Below are positions 1-7,409 of a stretch of DNA of 64,000 nucleotides, one piece after another. The DNA is from Pedobacter sp. JY14-1. Its GTDB lineage: Bacteria > Bacteroidota > Bacteroidia > Sphingobacteriales > Sphingobacteriaceae. The notes beneath the pieces were generated by a model, which saw only the letters and a list, made by a program, of their open reading frames with translations, did not search any database and was not told the origin of the DNA. A program made the translations under genes and the position numbers. The DNA is taken from the NCBI RefSeq assembly GCF_029269825.1, contig NZ_JARJHU010000005.1:310001-374000 (forward strand). Reading direction: 5' to 3'. Each line of letters opens with the position of its first letter. Position 1 is the stretch's first letter.

Positions 1-1160
1 TGATCATCCTCAAAGAGGACTTCCGCAACTTTTCCGATCTGGGACTCATAAAAGGCCCTGCGTTTTTTGTCTGAAAGAATGTGGAGCATTTTGTTCCGGT
101 CAGCGCGTACGCTCCCGGCAACGCGTTCCTGCATTTCTGCAGCGGCGGTCTGTTCGCGTTCAGAATAGGTAAACACGTGCAGATAAGAAACTTCCAGCTC
201 ATTGAGGAACTGGTAAGTGTCCAGAAAGTCCTCCCGGGTCTCACCAGGGAACCCCACAATAACGTCCACACCGATACAGCAATCGGGCATTACCGACTTG
301 ATCCTAGCCACCCTTTCCGCGTACAGTTCCCGGCGGTAACGTCTGCGCATTAAACCCAGTACTTTATTGGAACCCGACTGGAGCGGAATGTGAAAATGGG
401 GGACAAAACGTTTAGAGATAGCCACAAAATCAATGATCTCATTAGACAGCAGGTTAGGCTCGATTGAGGAAATTCTGATCCTTTCTATCCCTTCTACTTC
501 ATCCAGCGCCCTTACAAGGTCAAAGAAACGGTCCTCCCGCCTGCCATCGCGTATCCCGAAATCGCCCAGGTTTACACCGGTAAGCACAATCTCCTTGACG
601 CCTGAGGCGGCGATTTGCCGCGCACGGTCCATTACGTTTTCTATGGTATCGCTCCTGCTGCCGCCTCTGGCCAGAGGTATGGTGCAATAAGTGCAGGGAT
701 AATCGCAGCCATCCTGTACCTTCAAAAATGTACGCGTACGGTCGCCAATGGAATAGGCTGCAATGAAGTTATGGTTTACCTTTTCGATGTTCTGCTGATG
801 GATAACGGCTTTTGGCTGCTTGGTGAGGTCGGAAATAAACTCTACGATACGGAATTTCTCCGCTGCGCCAAGCACCATATCTACGCCCTCGATCTCCGCA
901 ATTTCGGCGGGCTTTAACTGGGCATAACAGCCCACGATCGTTATATAGGCGTCAGGAGAATATTTCAGGGCCTCCTTCACTACCTTGCGGCACTTTCTGT
1001 CTGCGTGTTCAGTAACTGAACAGGTATTGATCACATACACATCCGCACCATCCGTAAACGCTACCACGCGATAACCTGCATCCGTAAACAACCTGCCTAT
1101 GGTGGAGGTCTCTGAAAAATTCAGCTTGCAGCCCAGCGTGTAAAATGCAACCGTCTTCAT
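1..1160 (-). CDS. mtaB: tRNA threonylcarbamoyladenosine methylthiotransferase MtaB (3' end missing)
   Basis: Radical-SAM methylthiotransferase that would convert t6A37 to ms2t6A37 in tRNAs reading ANN codons, in the cytoplasm. The reverse strand reads from an ATG at 1158-1160 through 386 codons without a stop. The N-terminal UPF0004 domain carries Cys11, Cys47 and Cys78 for one 4Fe-4S cluster, and the radical SAM motif CDYPCTYC places Cys152, Cys156 and Cys159 for the other. The start MKTVAFYTLGCKLN is typical of the MtaB branch rather than MiaB or RimO. Family members run to about 440 residues, so the C-terminal part, including the TRAM domain, lies beyond the left edge. It follows ubiX on the same strand with a 22-nt gap. 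Confidence 0.93.
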   Translation of the reverse strand, partial: MKTVAFYTLGCKLNFSETSTIGRLFTDAGYRVVAFTDGADVYVINTCSVTEHADRKCRKVVKEALKYSPDAYITIVGCYAQLKPAEIAEIEGVDMVLGAAEKFRIVEFISDLTKQPKAVIHQQNIEKVNHNFIAAYSIGDRTRTFLKVQDGCDYPCTYCTIPLARGGSRSDTIENVMDRARQIAASGVKEIVLTGVNLGDFGIRDGRREDRFFDLVRALDEVEGIERIRISSIEPNLLSNEIIDFVAISKRFVPHFHIPLQSGSNKVLGLMRRRYRRELYAERVARIKSVMPDCCIGVDVIVGFPGETREDFLDTYQFLNELEVSYLHVFTYSEREQTAAAEMQERVAGSVRADRNKMLHILSDKKRRAFYESQIGKVAEVLFEDD

Positions 1161-1168
1161 TTAGCCCG

Positions 1169-1176
1169 CAAAGATA
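1169..1176 (-). promoter_or_regulatory. Possible -7 box of mtaB
   Basis: The minus strand reads TATCTTTG, an exact match to the Bacteroidota -7 consensus TAnnTTTG, in the short ubiX-mtaB gap. Only 8 nt separate it from the mtaB ATG, so the leader would be about 4 nt. I see no good -33 element. It may give mtaB its own transcript in addition to readthrough from ubiX. Confidence 0.35.
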
Positions 1177-1182
1177 ACAAAA

Positions 1183-1746
1183 CTATTCGTTCCACCGAAA
1201 GCTGTCCTGTTCCAGTCCTGCCAGGTCGACTACCCTGCTGACTACAGTTTGAGCGACATCTTCAATGGTCTTGGGCAAGGCATAAAAGGAAGGACTCGCA
1301 GGACAAATGATCCCTCCGGCTTCGGTGACCGCCTTCATGTTGTTGATATGGATCAGGTTAAGCGGCGTATCTCTGACCACGGCAATCAATTTCCGCCTTT
1401 CCTTAAGCATCACATCCGCTGCACGGGAAATCAGGTCGTTGGATATTCCATGTGCAATACGGCCCAGAGTTCCCATCGAGCATGGAATAATAATCATAGT
1501 GTCAAATTTTGCAGAGCCTGAAGCAAATGGCGCATTAAAGTCCATTTTATGATAAAAATCGAAAGGATAACTGTCATACAGATCATTGCCCAGTTCATAC
1601 TGCCATACTTCCCTGGCATTGTCAGACATAACTACGCCTACGCTGGCTATCTGCGCTTCCAGTGCTGTTAGATTATCCAGCATCAATTTGGCATAAATGG
1701 CCCCGCTTGCACCCGTAACCGCAATAACTATTTTTCTTTTGCCCAT
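1183..1746 (-). CDS. ubiX: UbiX-family flavin prenyltransferase
   Basis: 187 residues, the usual family length. UbiX/Pad1 enzymes attach a dimethylallyl group to FMN to make prenylated FMN, the cofactor of UbiD-type decarboxylases. Visible family features are the N-terminal Rossmann-like motif AVTGASGAIYAKLM (about residues 9-22), PCSMGTLGRIAHGISNDL in the middle, and VVRDTPLNLIHINNM followed by PASPSFY near the C-terminus. No ubiD is nearby. It sits 22 nt upstream of mtaB, probably in one transcript. A terminator-like hairpin lies about 55 nt before its start (see the small-RNA candidate), which could attenuate transcription into it. Confidence 0.9.
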   Translation of the reverse strand: MGKRKIVIAVTGASGAIYAKLMLDNLTALEAQIASVGVVMSDNAREVWQYELGNDLYDSYPFDFYHKMDFNAPFASGSAKFDTMIIIPCSMGTLGRIAHGISNDLISRAADVMLKERRKLIAVVRDTPLNLIHINNMKAVTEAGGIICPASPSFYALPKTIEDVAQTVVSRVVDLAGLEQDSFRWNE

Positions 1747-1794
1747 CCTTACTATAATATTAAAAAGCGGTTGATGCCGCCGGAACTCCTTATA

Positions 1795-1832
1795 AAAACA
1801 AAAAAAGGGCCGAAAAATTACTTTTCGACCCT
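1795..1832 (-). terminator. Rho-independent terminator upstream of ubiX
   Basis: Stem arms AGGGCCGAAAA (1806-1816) and TTTTCGACCCT (1822-1832) pair with a single mismatch around a 5-nt loop. On the minus strand the stem is followed by seven T and then GTTTT, a textbook terminator. No annotated minus-strand gene ends here, so it ends either the candidate small RNA or a leader transcript of ubiX. Confidence 0.65.
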
Positions 1833-1882
1833 ACATCTACCTATGAAAAACATACCCCTTTGAAAGGGTAAGCTCAAATGTA
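1795..1882 (-). ncRNA. Candidate small RNA or ubiX leader attenuator
   Basis: On the minus strand an exact -7 box TACATTTG (1875-1882) is followed, at the expected start near 1870, by a hairpin (arms ACCC and GGGT with paired TTT/AAA at 1854-1869). About 20 nt later there is a stronger stem (1806-1832, arms AGGGTCGAAAA and TTTTCGGCCCT with one mismatch) and a T-rich tail. The product would be about 75 nt and end before ubiX (start at 1746). It could be a free small RNA or a leader that controls ubiX. I see no convincing peptide in it and no -33 box, so this rests on promoter, structure and terminator only. Confidence 0.35.
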
Positions 1883-1999
1883 ATATCTTTTTTTCAATAA
1901 ATGAAAGTTTAAACACAGTTTTTTGTACGACTGCACACAGGTTTTATTCAGCAAACTTTCACCGTCAATAAGCGTTAACCATTAAGATAAACATACATT

Positions 2000-2245
2000 A
2001 TGGACAAAAAAACAAATGAGTATTTCGATATCGAACTCGAAGATCACGATAAGAAGATCAGTGTCTCAGTGCACCGCAATGAAACTACAGACGGCTCCCC
2101 CTTTTTTGAACTTGAACTGGGCGGTAAAAAGGTACAACTCCGTAAAGAAGAACAATGGCAGGTCATCTGGGGTGAGATACCTCAGCATGAAATCGACAGG
2201 ATCGGCAGGGCCATTGACCAAAAGATACAGACCTCTGCCTTATAA
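2000..2245 (+). CDS. Small hypothetical protein, 81 aa
   Basis: 81 residues starting MDKKTNEYFDIELEDHDKK; acidic N-terminal half, no signal peptide, no membrane segment, so likely cytoplasmic. The pattern of alternating hydrophobic residues (FELELGGKKVQL) suggests a small beta-rich fold followed by a helix. I do not recognise a family. Its 3' end overlaps the 3' end of the convergent receiver gene by 6 nt, and it has its own upstream spacer of about 250 nt. The ATG is preceded by an A/T-rich stretch without a clear Shine-Dalgarno, as is common in this phylum. Confidence 0.7.
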   Translation: MDKKTNEYFDIELEDHDKKISVSVHRNETTDGSPFFELELGGKKVQLRKEEQWQVIWGEIPQHEIDRIGRAIDQKIQTSAL

Positions 2246-2635
2246 TACAAGTACCCGTTCCGGATTGGCGATGCAGTCCTCAACTTCCCTGAGCAGGTAG
2301 TTGATTTCAAAGGGTTTAGCGACGAAGGCGTTGCAGCCGTAACTACCCAGGGAGAGCAGCACTTGAGGATAAGCAGAACAGATGACCACAGGAACGTTTG
2401 CTGTAGTAGGTTCGCGTTTCAGTTGTGCACACAGCTCGCCACCGTTTATACCCGGCAGCAGATAATCCAGCAATACTACATCTGGCTTGTGTTTGTCAAA
2501 TACAGCAAAAATATCATCCACATGCTGATATGCATAGGTCTGATATCCATTGCCCTCAAAGATCTCCTCTAACAGCTGTAACAGCGATTGATCATTCTCG
2601 ATGATCAGGATCCGCTTTGGCTCACGCGCATTCAT
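2240..2635 (-). CDS. Stand-alone response regulator receiver (CheY-like)
   Basis: 131 residues containing one receiver domain and nothing else. The acidic pocket is IIENDQS near residues 11-17, the phospho-acceptor is Asp57 in VVLLDYLLPGINGG, and the conserved lysine is Lys107 in AKPF. With no output domain it probably acts through protein contacts, for example in a phosphorelay with a hybrid kinase, or as a phosphate sink. No kinase is adjacent; the nearest in the window are at 29.4 and 30.8 kb. The start at 2635 gives a normal-length receiver. Confidence 0.88.
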   Translation of the reverse strand: MNAREPKRILIIENDQSLLQLLEEIFEGNGYQTYAYQHVDDIFAVFDKHKPDVVLLDYLLPGINGGELCAQLKREPTTANVPVVICSAYPQVLLSLGSYGCNAFVAKPFEINYLLREVEDCIANPERVLVL

Positions 2636-2807
2636 TTCAACAATAATATCCTGTAATGGCTTAGGATAACAATTCCTCCCAGTGTTTGTTTTGCACTTTT
2701 AAAATTCAGCATTATTGGCACAAAAAAGACCCATTACTTAAAATATGCGTATATTATTACTATTATTCTTATTTTTAACGACACACCAAATTAAACCTGA
2801 CCAACCT

Positions 2808-3680
2808 ATGAAGCCGCAGTTGCTCAAAGTTTCTAACCACCCAGTCAACTCCTTTAATGCAAGAAGGGACAACGTACCTTACATTAACAACCGCTGGCAT
2901 TATCATTCCGAAGTAGAACTTATCTATTTTAAAAAGGGTAACGGGACTCAATTTATTGGGGACAGCATTAAGCGTTTCCGTTCAGGCGACGTGATTTTGG
3001 TAGGTGCGCACCTTCCCCATTACTGGAAATTCGATGAAACTTACTTCAGCGAAGACCAGAAAAATAACGCGGATGTAATCGTTGTGCATTTCAATGAAAG
3101 CTTCTGGGGAAGTACGTTCCTTAACCTTCCCGAAAACAAGCCACTTAAGACCATCCTGGAAAAAGCGCAACGGGGTGTCGTGGTACAGGAGAAAAGCAAG
3201 AAACCTATCGGGGAAATGATTGAGTCCATTCTTTTCTCTGAAGGCCCCAGGCGGTTGCTCTTGCTCATTGAGTCGCTCCTGGCCATAGAGGCAAACGCAA
3301 ACCCAAATTTACTGTCTTCAATTGGTTTCCGTCACAATTTTGAGGAAACGGAGAAGGACCGTATCAATGCCATTTATAATTATTCCCTTACCAATTTCAA
3401 GCGTAAGATCCCCATGGAAGAGATGGCGGCAGTGGCCAACATCAGTCCGAATTCATTCTGCCGGTATTTCAAATCGAGAACACGTAAAACGTATACGCAG
3501 TTTATCAGCGAAATACGTGTCGGCCATGCCTGCAAATTATTGATCGAAGACAACATGAACGTGAAGCAGATCTGTTATGAAAGTGGTTTTCAAAACTTTG
3601 CCAGTTTCCACAAGCATTTTAAGATGATTACCGGAAAAAGCCCGCTAAGCTACCAGAAGTCATTCCTTCAGAAAGGTTAA
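2808..3680 (+). CDS. AraC-family transcriptional regulator with cupin sensor
   Basis: 290 residues from the ATG at 2808. An in-frame extension to 2745 would add 21 hydrophobic residues that do not belong to the family, so I use the inner start. The N-terminal half is a cupin-type sensor (WHYHSEVELIYFKKG near residues 30-44). The C-terminal 100 residues hold two AraC helix-turn-helix motifs, with MAAVANISPNSFCRYFKSRT and the second motif ending in NFASFHKHFK. It is convergent with kduD, their stop codons sharing the palindrome TTAA at 3677-3680. Position suggests control of the uronate genes; that is inference. Confidence 0.88.
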   Translation: MKPQLLKVSNHPVNSFNARRDNVPYINNRWHYHSEVELIYFKKGNGTQFIGDSIKRFRSGDVILVGAHLPHYWKFDETYFSEDQKNNADVIVVHFNESFWGSTFLNLPENKPLKTILEKAQRGVVVQEKSKKPIGEMIESILFSEGPRRLLLLIESLLAIEANANPNLLSSIGFRHNFEETEKDRINAIYNYSLTNFKRKIPMEEMAAVANISPNSFCRYFKSRTRKTYTQFISEIRVGHACKLLIEDNMNVKQICYESGFQNFASFHKHFKMITGKSPLSYQKSFLQKG

Positions 3681-4447
3681 CGGCCCATCCAGCCTCCGTC
3701 AACAGTCAGGACAGTGCCATGAATATAAGCGGAAGCCTCTGAAGCAAGAAAAACCACTGGCCCCCTGAAGTCATCCGGATTGCCCCATCTGCCTGCGGGT
3801 ATACGTTCCAGGATTGCCCGGCTGCGCAGCTCGTCCGCCCTTAAAGCAGCTGTGTTATCTGTCGAAATATAACCAGGCGCAATAGCGTTGACATTTACTC
3901 CTCTTCCGGCCCACTCATTGGCAAAGGCTTTGGTCAGCTGACCTATTGCACCCTTACTTGCTGCATATCCCGGTACATTTATGCCTCCCTGAAAGGTAAG
4001 CAGTGAAGCGGTAAAAATAATTTTTCCTGTACCTCGGCGCACCATCTCCGCTCCTATTTCCCGGCTTAATATGAAAGGTGCGGTCTGGTTCACGGCAATA
4101 ACTTCGTCCCAATATTCATCGGGATGTTCAGCAGCGGGTTTCCGCTGTATCATACCTGCATTGTTCACCAGGATGTCAATAACAGGGTGGTCGGCCTTAA
4201 CTGCATTACAAAACGCCTTCAGTGAATTTCTGTTTCCGAAGTCGCACCGGTAAGCATAAAATCTCCTTCCCGCAGCTTCAACGGCCTGCGCGATTTCACT
4301 ATTTTGCAGTTCCATGTTAGTGGAAACGCCGATAATATCTGCCCCGGCGTCTGCAAGTGCCTCAGCCATTGCTTTTCCAATCCCCTTATTACAGCCCGTA
4401 ACCAGGGCCAGTCTGCCATTTAAATTAAAAAGTTCTGATACTGGCAT
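3677..4447 (-). CDS. kduD: 2-keto-3-deoxygluconate 5-dehydrogenase KduD (SDR family)
   Basis: 256 residues, classical short-chain dehydrogenase. KduD interconverts 3-deoxy-D-glycero-2,5-hexodiulosonate and 2-keto-3-deoxygluconate with NAD(P)H, the last step from unsaturated uronates to KDG. Cofactor motif TGCNKGIG begins at residue 18, NNAG is at 95-98, and the catalytic YAASK places Tyr161 and Lys165. The start MPVSELFNLNGRLALVTG is characteristic of KduD. It is the distal gene of the kduI - DUF4861 - kduD operon (8-nt gap to DUF4861). A general gluconate 5-dehydrogenase role cannot be excluded, but the context strongly favours KduD. Confidence 0.92.
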   Translation of the reverse strand: MPVSELFNLNGRLALVTGCNKGIGKAMAEALADAGADIIGVSTNMELQNSEIAQAVEAAGRRFYAYRCDFGNRNSLKAFCNAVKADHPVIDILVNNAGMIQRKPAAEHPDEYWDEVIAVNQTAPFILSREIGAEMVRRGTGKIIFTASLLTFQGGINVPGYAASKGAIGQLTKAFANEWAGRGVNVNAIAPGYISTDNTAALRADELRSRAILERIPAGRWGNPDDFRGPVVFLASEASAYIHGTVLTVDGGWMGR

Positions 4448-4455
4448 GATTAAAA

Positions 4456-5589
4456 TTATTTTAATACCCTAACAATTACCGGTTTCCGTAACCCTTCTGA
4501 AAACCGCTCAAGATAGGCAAACCACAAGGCATGGTCTGTGATATGGCCTGCCTTATTCCAGGCTGATCCATGGTAATAGACCAGTGGCTGACCTGGTTTT
4601 GCATCAACATGCATCAGGAAATGCTTCTTGTCCTCATCTATTCTTAAGGGACTTACCTGACAGATCACGCCTATCCCCGTGTGGCCATCCTGCCCGTGTT
4701 CAGGTTCCCAATATCCAAGTATGCCGGATTTCTCCCGCATCAATACCCTCCCTTCTCCTTCACGCTTAACGATACCGACAACGGCTGGCAGTTCCTTTCC
4801 GCTGAATTTGTAGGCGACCTCTACACGGTTCATGTACGAGCCTGCATCCAGCGAAATGGTCTTGGTCACCGAAACCGGTTTGCCAGCCACATCCCAATTT
4901 TCATAGCCAAGCTGAAAAGTAAACCTCAGAGGTCCGTTCTCCAGTATCTTCCAGCTCCGGTAATTGCCTGAATAATAGATAGAGTCTTTATTAAAGGGAG
5001 CGATATCGCCTGCACCCAGTGTAAATCCGACACTATAATAATCCATACCCTCTCCATGATCGGTATGATAATCGCCGCGTTTATACCAATCGTCAATGAT
5101 CAGGCGTTCCGTCCGCTTTACCCAGACATCTGTACCAAAGGCATTATCCTTTCTGTTTTCCAGAGCTTTTCCATACATGCGGTGCGCCACCTTGTCATTT
5201 TCCCAGGCAAAATCATCGAACCTTTCCGGCACATACCGGCCATATACCTTACTGTCAAAAAACATAGCCTTACCCGTCAGTACAGTCAGTTTCATTTTCT
5301 CATGCGGGGCCAGTTTCAATTGCAGCAGCAACCTGCGCTTACCACCGGCATTCCCGTTTTCCAGTTGCCATGGTACTTCTGCTCCTGTGGCATCGACAAC
5401 CTTAAAATTTGCCGGGTCTATGGCAGGATTTCTTTTAATCAGCGCTGACCATTGAACCTCCGCCAGCTCACTGCGATCAAGAGCCGAAGGATTCTCAACC
5501 GCCAACACCGCCATCACCTTATCCTGTGATCGGAGTTCGGCACCGGCTGAAAGCGCAAACAACAACAATAAAGACAGGTATCTTTTCAT
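4456..5589 (-). CDS. DUF4861-family exported protein of the uronate operon
   Basis: 377 residues with an N-terminal signal peptide (hydrophobic LSLLLLFALSAGAELRSQ), so exported to the periplasm or beyond. It looks like the DUF4861 family, which in Bacteroidota commonly travels with KduI and pectin-utilisation genes. Aromatic-rich segments such as DDWYKRGDYHTDHGEG and YYHGSAWNKAGHITDHALW suggest a carbohydrate-active or sugar-binding fold, but I see no established catalytic signature. It sits between kduI (4-nt gap) and kduD (8-nt gap), implying co-transcription and a role in uronate or pectin handling. The biochemical function is unknown to me. Confidence 0.78.
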   Translation of the reverse strand: MKRYLSLLLLFALSAGAELRSQDKVMAVLAVENPSALDRSELAEVQWSALIKRNPAIDPANFKVVDATGAEVPWQLENGNAGGKRRLLLQLKLAPHEKMKLTVLTGKAMFFDSKVYGRYVPERFDDFAWENDKVAHRMYGKALENRKDNAFGTDVWVKRTERLIIDDWYKRGDYHTDHGEGMDYYSVGFTLGAGDIAPFNKDSIYYSGNYRSWKILENGPLRFTFQLGYENWDVAGKPVSVTKTISLDAGSYMNRVEVAYKFSGKELPAVVGIVKREGEGRVLMREKSGILGYWEPEHGQDGHTGIGVICQVSPLRIDEDKKHFLMHVDAKPGQPLVYYHGSAWNKAGHITDHALWFAYLERFSEGLRKPVIVRVLK

Positions 5590-5593
5590 GCAT

Positions 5594-6436
5594 TTACCTC
5601 AGTTCCGTTACCGCACAATGGTCCATATCGCCGTAATCGAGATTCTCACCTGCCATTCCCCAGATAAAAGTATAGTTTGATGTACCTGATCCAGCATGCA
5701 CTGACCAGTCCGGAGAGATCACCGCCTGTTCATTCTGCACCCATATATGCCTGGTTTCCAAAGGATCTCCCATAAAATGACAGATTGCCTGACCATCCGG
5801 AACCTCAAAATAAAAGTACACTTCCATCCTCCTGTCATGCGTATGCGGAGGCATGGTATTCCAAACGCTCCCCTCCTTTAATTCTGTCATGCCCATCTGG
5901 AGCTGGCAGGTCTTCACTACGCTATTTACGATCAGTTTATTGATGGTACGTTTGTTTGCAGTTTCGGCAGCACCAAGTTCAACCACTTCGGCATTTTCCT
6001 TTGATACCTTCACAGCTGGGTAAGCGGTATGCGCCGGTGCGCTGTTGATATAAAATTTCGCCGGTCTTTCCGGATCATCCGAGATAAAAGATACCGCTTT
6101 GGTACCCCGGCCTATATATAGAGCTTCCTTATAATTCAGGTCATAAGACTTTCCATCTGCAACCACTTTTCCGCTGCCGCCTATGTTGATCACCCCAAGT
6201 TCCCGTCTTTCCAGAAAATAATCTGCCTTTAGTGCTTCCGGGGCCACAAGGCCTATGTGGCCCTCAACCGGCATAATGCCTCCTGCAATATACCGGTCAT
6301 AATGACTGAGGGTAAGACAGACACTATCGGGTTTAAATAAAGAGGTGATCAGAAAATTAGTTCTTAATTCCTCTGTATCCATTCCCCTGACCTCCCTTGG
6401 GCTGCAGGCAAAACGCCCTTCAAAATATGTTTTCAT
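5594..6436 (-). CDS. kduI: 5-dehydro-4-deoxy-D-glucuronate isomerase KduI
   Basis: 280 residues, full family length. KduI isomerises 4-deoxy-L-threo-5-hexosulose uronate (the spontaneous product of unsaturated uronates from pectin or GAG lyases) to 3-deoxy-D-glycero-2,5-hexodiulosonate. The metal site is visible as MPPHTHDRRMEVYFYFE, giving His198, His200 and Glu205, with His247 in SVHAGS. It is the first gene of the kduI - DUF4861 - kduD operon and faces lutA across a 203-nt divergent spacer that contains repeated elements likely to be regulator sites. Confidence 0.96.
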   Translation of the reverse strand: MKTYFEGRFACSPREVRGMDTEELRTNFLITSLFKPDSVCLTLSHYDRYIAGGIMPVEGHIGLVAPEALKADYFLERRELGVINIGGSGKVVADGKSYDLNYKEALYIGRGTKAVSFISDDPERPAKFYINSAPAHTAYPAVKVSKENAEVVELGAAETANKRTINKLIVNSVVKTCQLQMGMTELKEGSVWNTMPPHTHDRRMEVYFYFEVPDGQAICHFMGDPLETRHIWVQNEQAVISPDWSVHAGSGTSNYTFIWGMAGENLDYGDMDHCAVTELR

Positions 6437-6555
6437 TTGTCAACTGGATGCTGTGTTTTGGTTTTATAACAATGCAGGTTCCTGAAGCGCAAGCTACTCA
6501 TATTTTTCAAGTTACCGAAAACGGGCAGCTTCCGGTCATAAAACCACAAAACCTT

Positions 6556-6594
6556 GCTAAAATCGTATAATTTTTAGCCAAAAACGTAGAATTT
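6556..6594. promoter_or_regulatory. Repeated and palindromic elements between kduI and lutA
   Basis: A palindrome with arms GCTAAAA and TTTTAGC and a 9-nt centre occupies 6556-6578. Overlapping it, CGTATAATTT at 6564-6573 is repeated as CGTAGAATTT at 6585-6594, a 21-bp period that puts both copies on the same helix face. This is the arrangement expected of AraC-type direct-repeat sites, and an AraC gene lies 3 kb away. The site could serve kduI, lutA or both. The protein that binds it is inference. Confidence 0.4.
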
Positions 6595-6639
6595 CAGGTT
6601 TGTTTAAGCTTTACTTTTACCGCCCATACTCAACCAGAT

Positions 6640-7404
6640 ATGATTACAGTCGGACTCTTTATACCATGTTATGTGGACCAGTTTTACCCCGGAGCAGCTA
6701 TCGCTACCCTGAAATTACTGAAGAAGCTCGGGGTCAACGTGGTGTACCCTGCAGGGCAGACCTGCTGCGGGCAACCCATGGCGAACTCAGGGTATGAGCA
6801 CCTCACAGGAGGTTGCAACCACCTGTTCATCGATAACTTTTCCGGCTTTGACTATATCGTCTCTCCTTCCGGAAGCTGTGTGCTCCACCTGAAGGAACAT
6901 CTTCATGCACAGGGCCAGGAAGACAAAGCAGCGCACATCAGAAACAGGATATATGAACTTACGGAGTTCCTGACCGATGTGCTCAAAGTAAAAAAGCTTA
7001 ATGCCCGCTTTCCTCATAAGGTAGGTGTACATCAAAGTTGCCACGGACAACGCGGGCTGATGTTGTCACAGATGAGTGAACTGGTAGCCCAGCCCTTTTC
7101 AAAGCCGATGCAGTTACTGAATATGGTCGAAGATCTGGAAGTGATCAGCCTGAACCGGAAGGATGAATGCTGTGGCTTCGGCGGAACCTTCTGTGTAGCC
7201 GAAGAAGCCGTCTCTGCGAAAATGGGTAAAGACAGGGTGAATGACCACCTGATGAACGGGGCCGAATACATTACCGGTGCAGACATGTCCTGTCTAATGC
7301 ACATGGAAGGCATATTAAGGAGACAGAACAGTAACGTTAAAGTGATTCATATTGCTGAGATCCTTAACGCAGAACCAGAGCGTATACCTGTCACAACCGA
7401 TTGA
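6640..7404 (+). CDS. lutA: Lactate utilization protein LutA ((Fe-S)-binding)
   Basis: 254 residues. LutA, LutB and LutC together oxidise L-lactate to pyruvate through Fe-S clusters. Two cysteine-rich CCG domains are visible: CYVDQFYPG with QTCCGQPMANSG in the first 50 residues, and QSCHGQRG with DECCGFGGTFCV in the second half. First gene of lutABC; its TGA overlaps an upstream TTG of the lutB frame, but the better lutB ATG is 5 nt downstream. Divergent from kduI. Co-location with uronate genes fits use of acidic sugars and organic acids as carbon sources. Confidence 0.93.
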   Translation: MITVGLFIPCYVDQFYPGAAIATLKLLKKLGVNVVYPAGQTCCGQPMANSGYEHLTGGCNHLFIDNFSGFDYIVSPSGSCVLHLKEHLHAQGQEDKAAHIRNRIYELTEFLTDVLKVKKLNARFPHKVGVHQSCHGQRGLMLSQMSELVAQPFSKPMQLLNMVEDLEVISLNRKDECCGFGGTFCVAEEAVSAKMGKDRVNDHLMNGAEYITGADMSCLMHMEGILRRQNSNVKVIHIAEILNAEPERIPVTTD

Positions 7405-7409
7405 TTCCC

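Noticed and set aside
2745-2807. N-terminal extension of the AraC gene (hydrophobic 21 residues)
   Set aside because: It would put a signal-like sequence on a cytoplasmic regulator. The ATG at 2808 fits the family.
7401-7409. TTG start of lutB overlapping the lutA stop
   Set aside because: The ATG at 7410 is a standard start, and the three added residues have no counterpart in the family.
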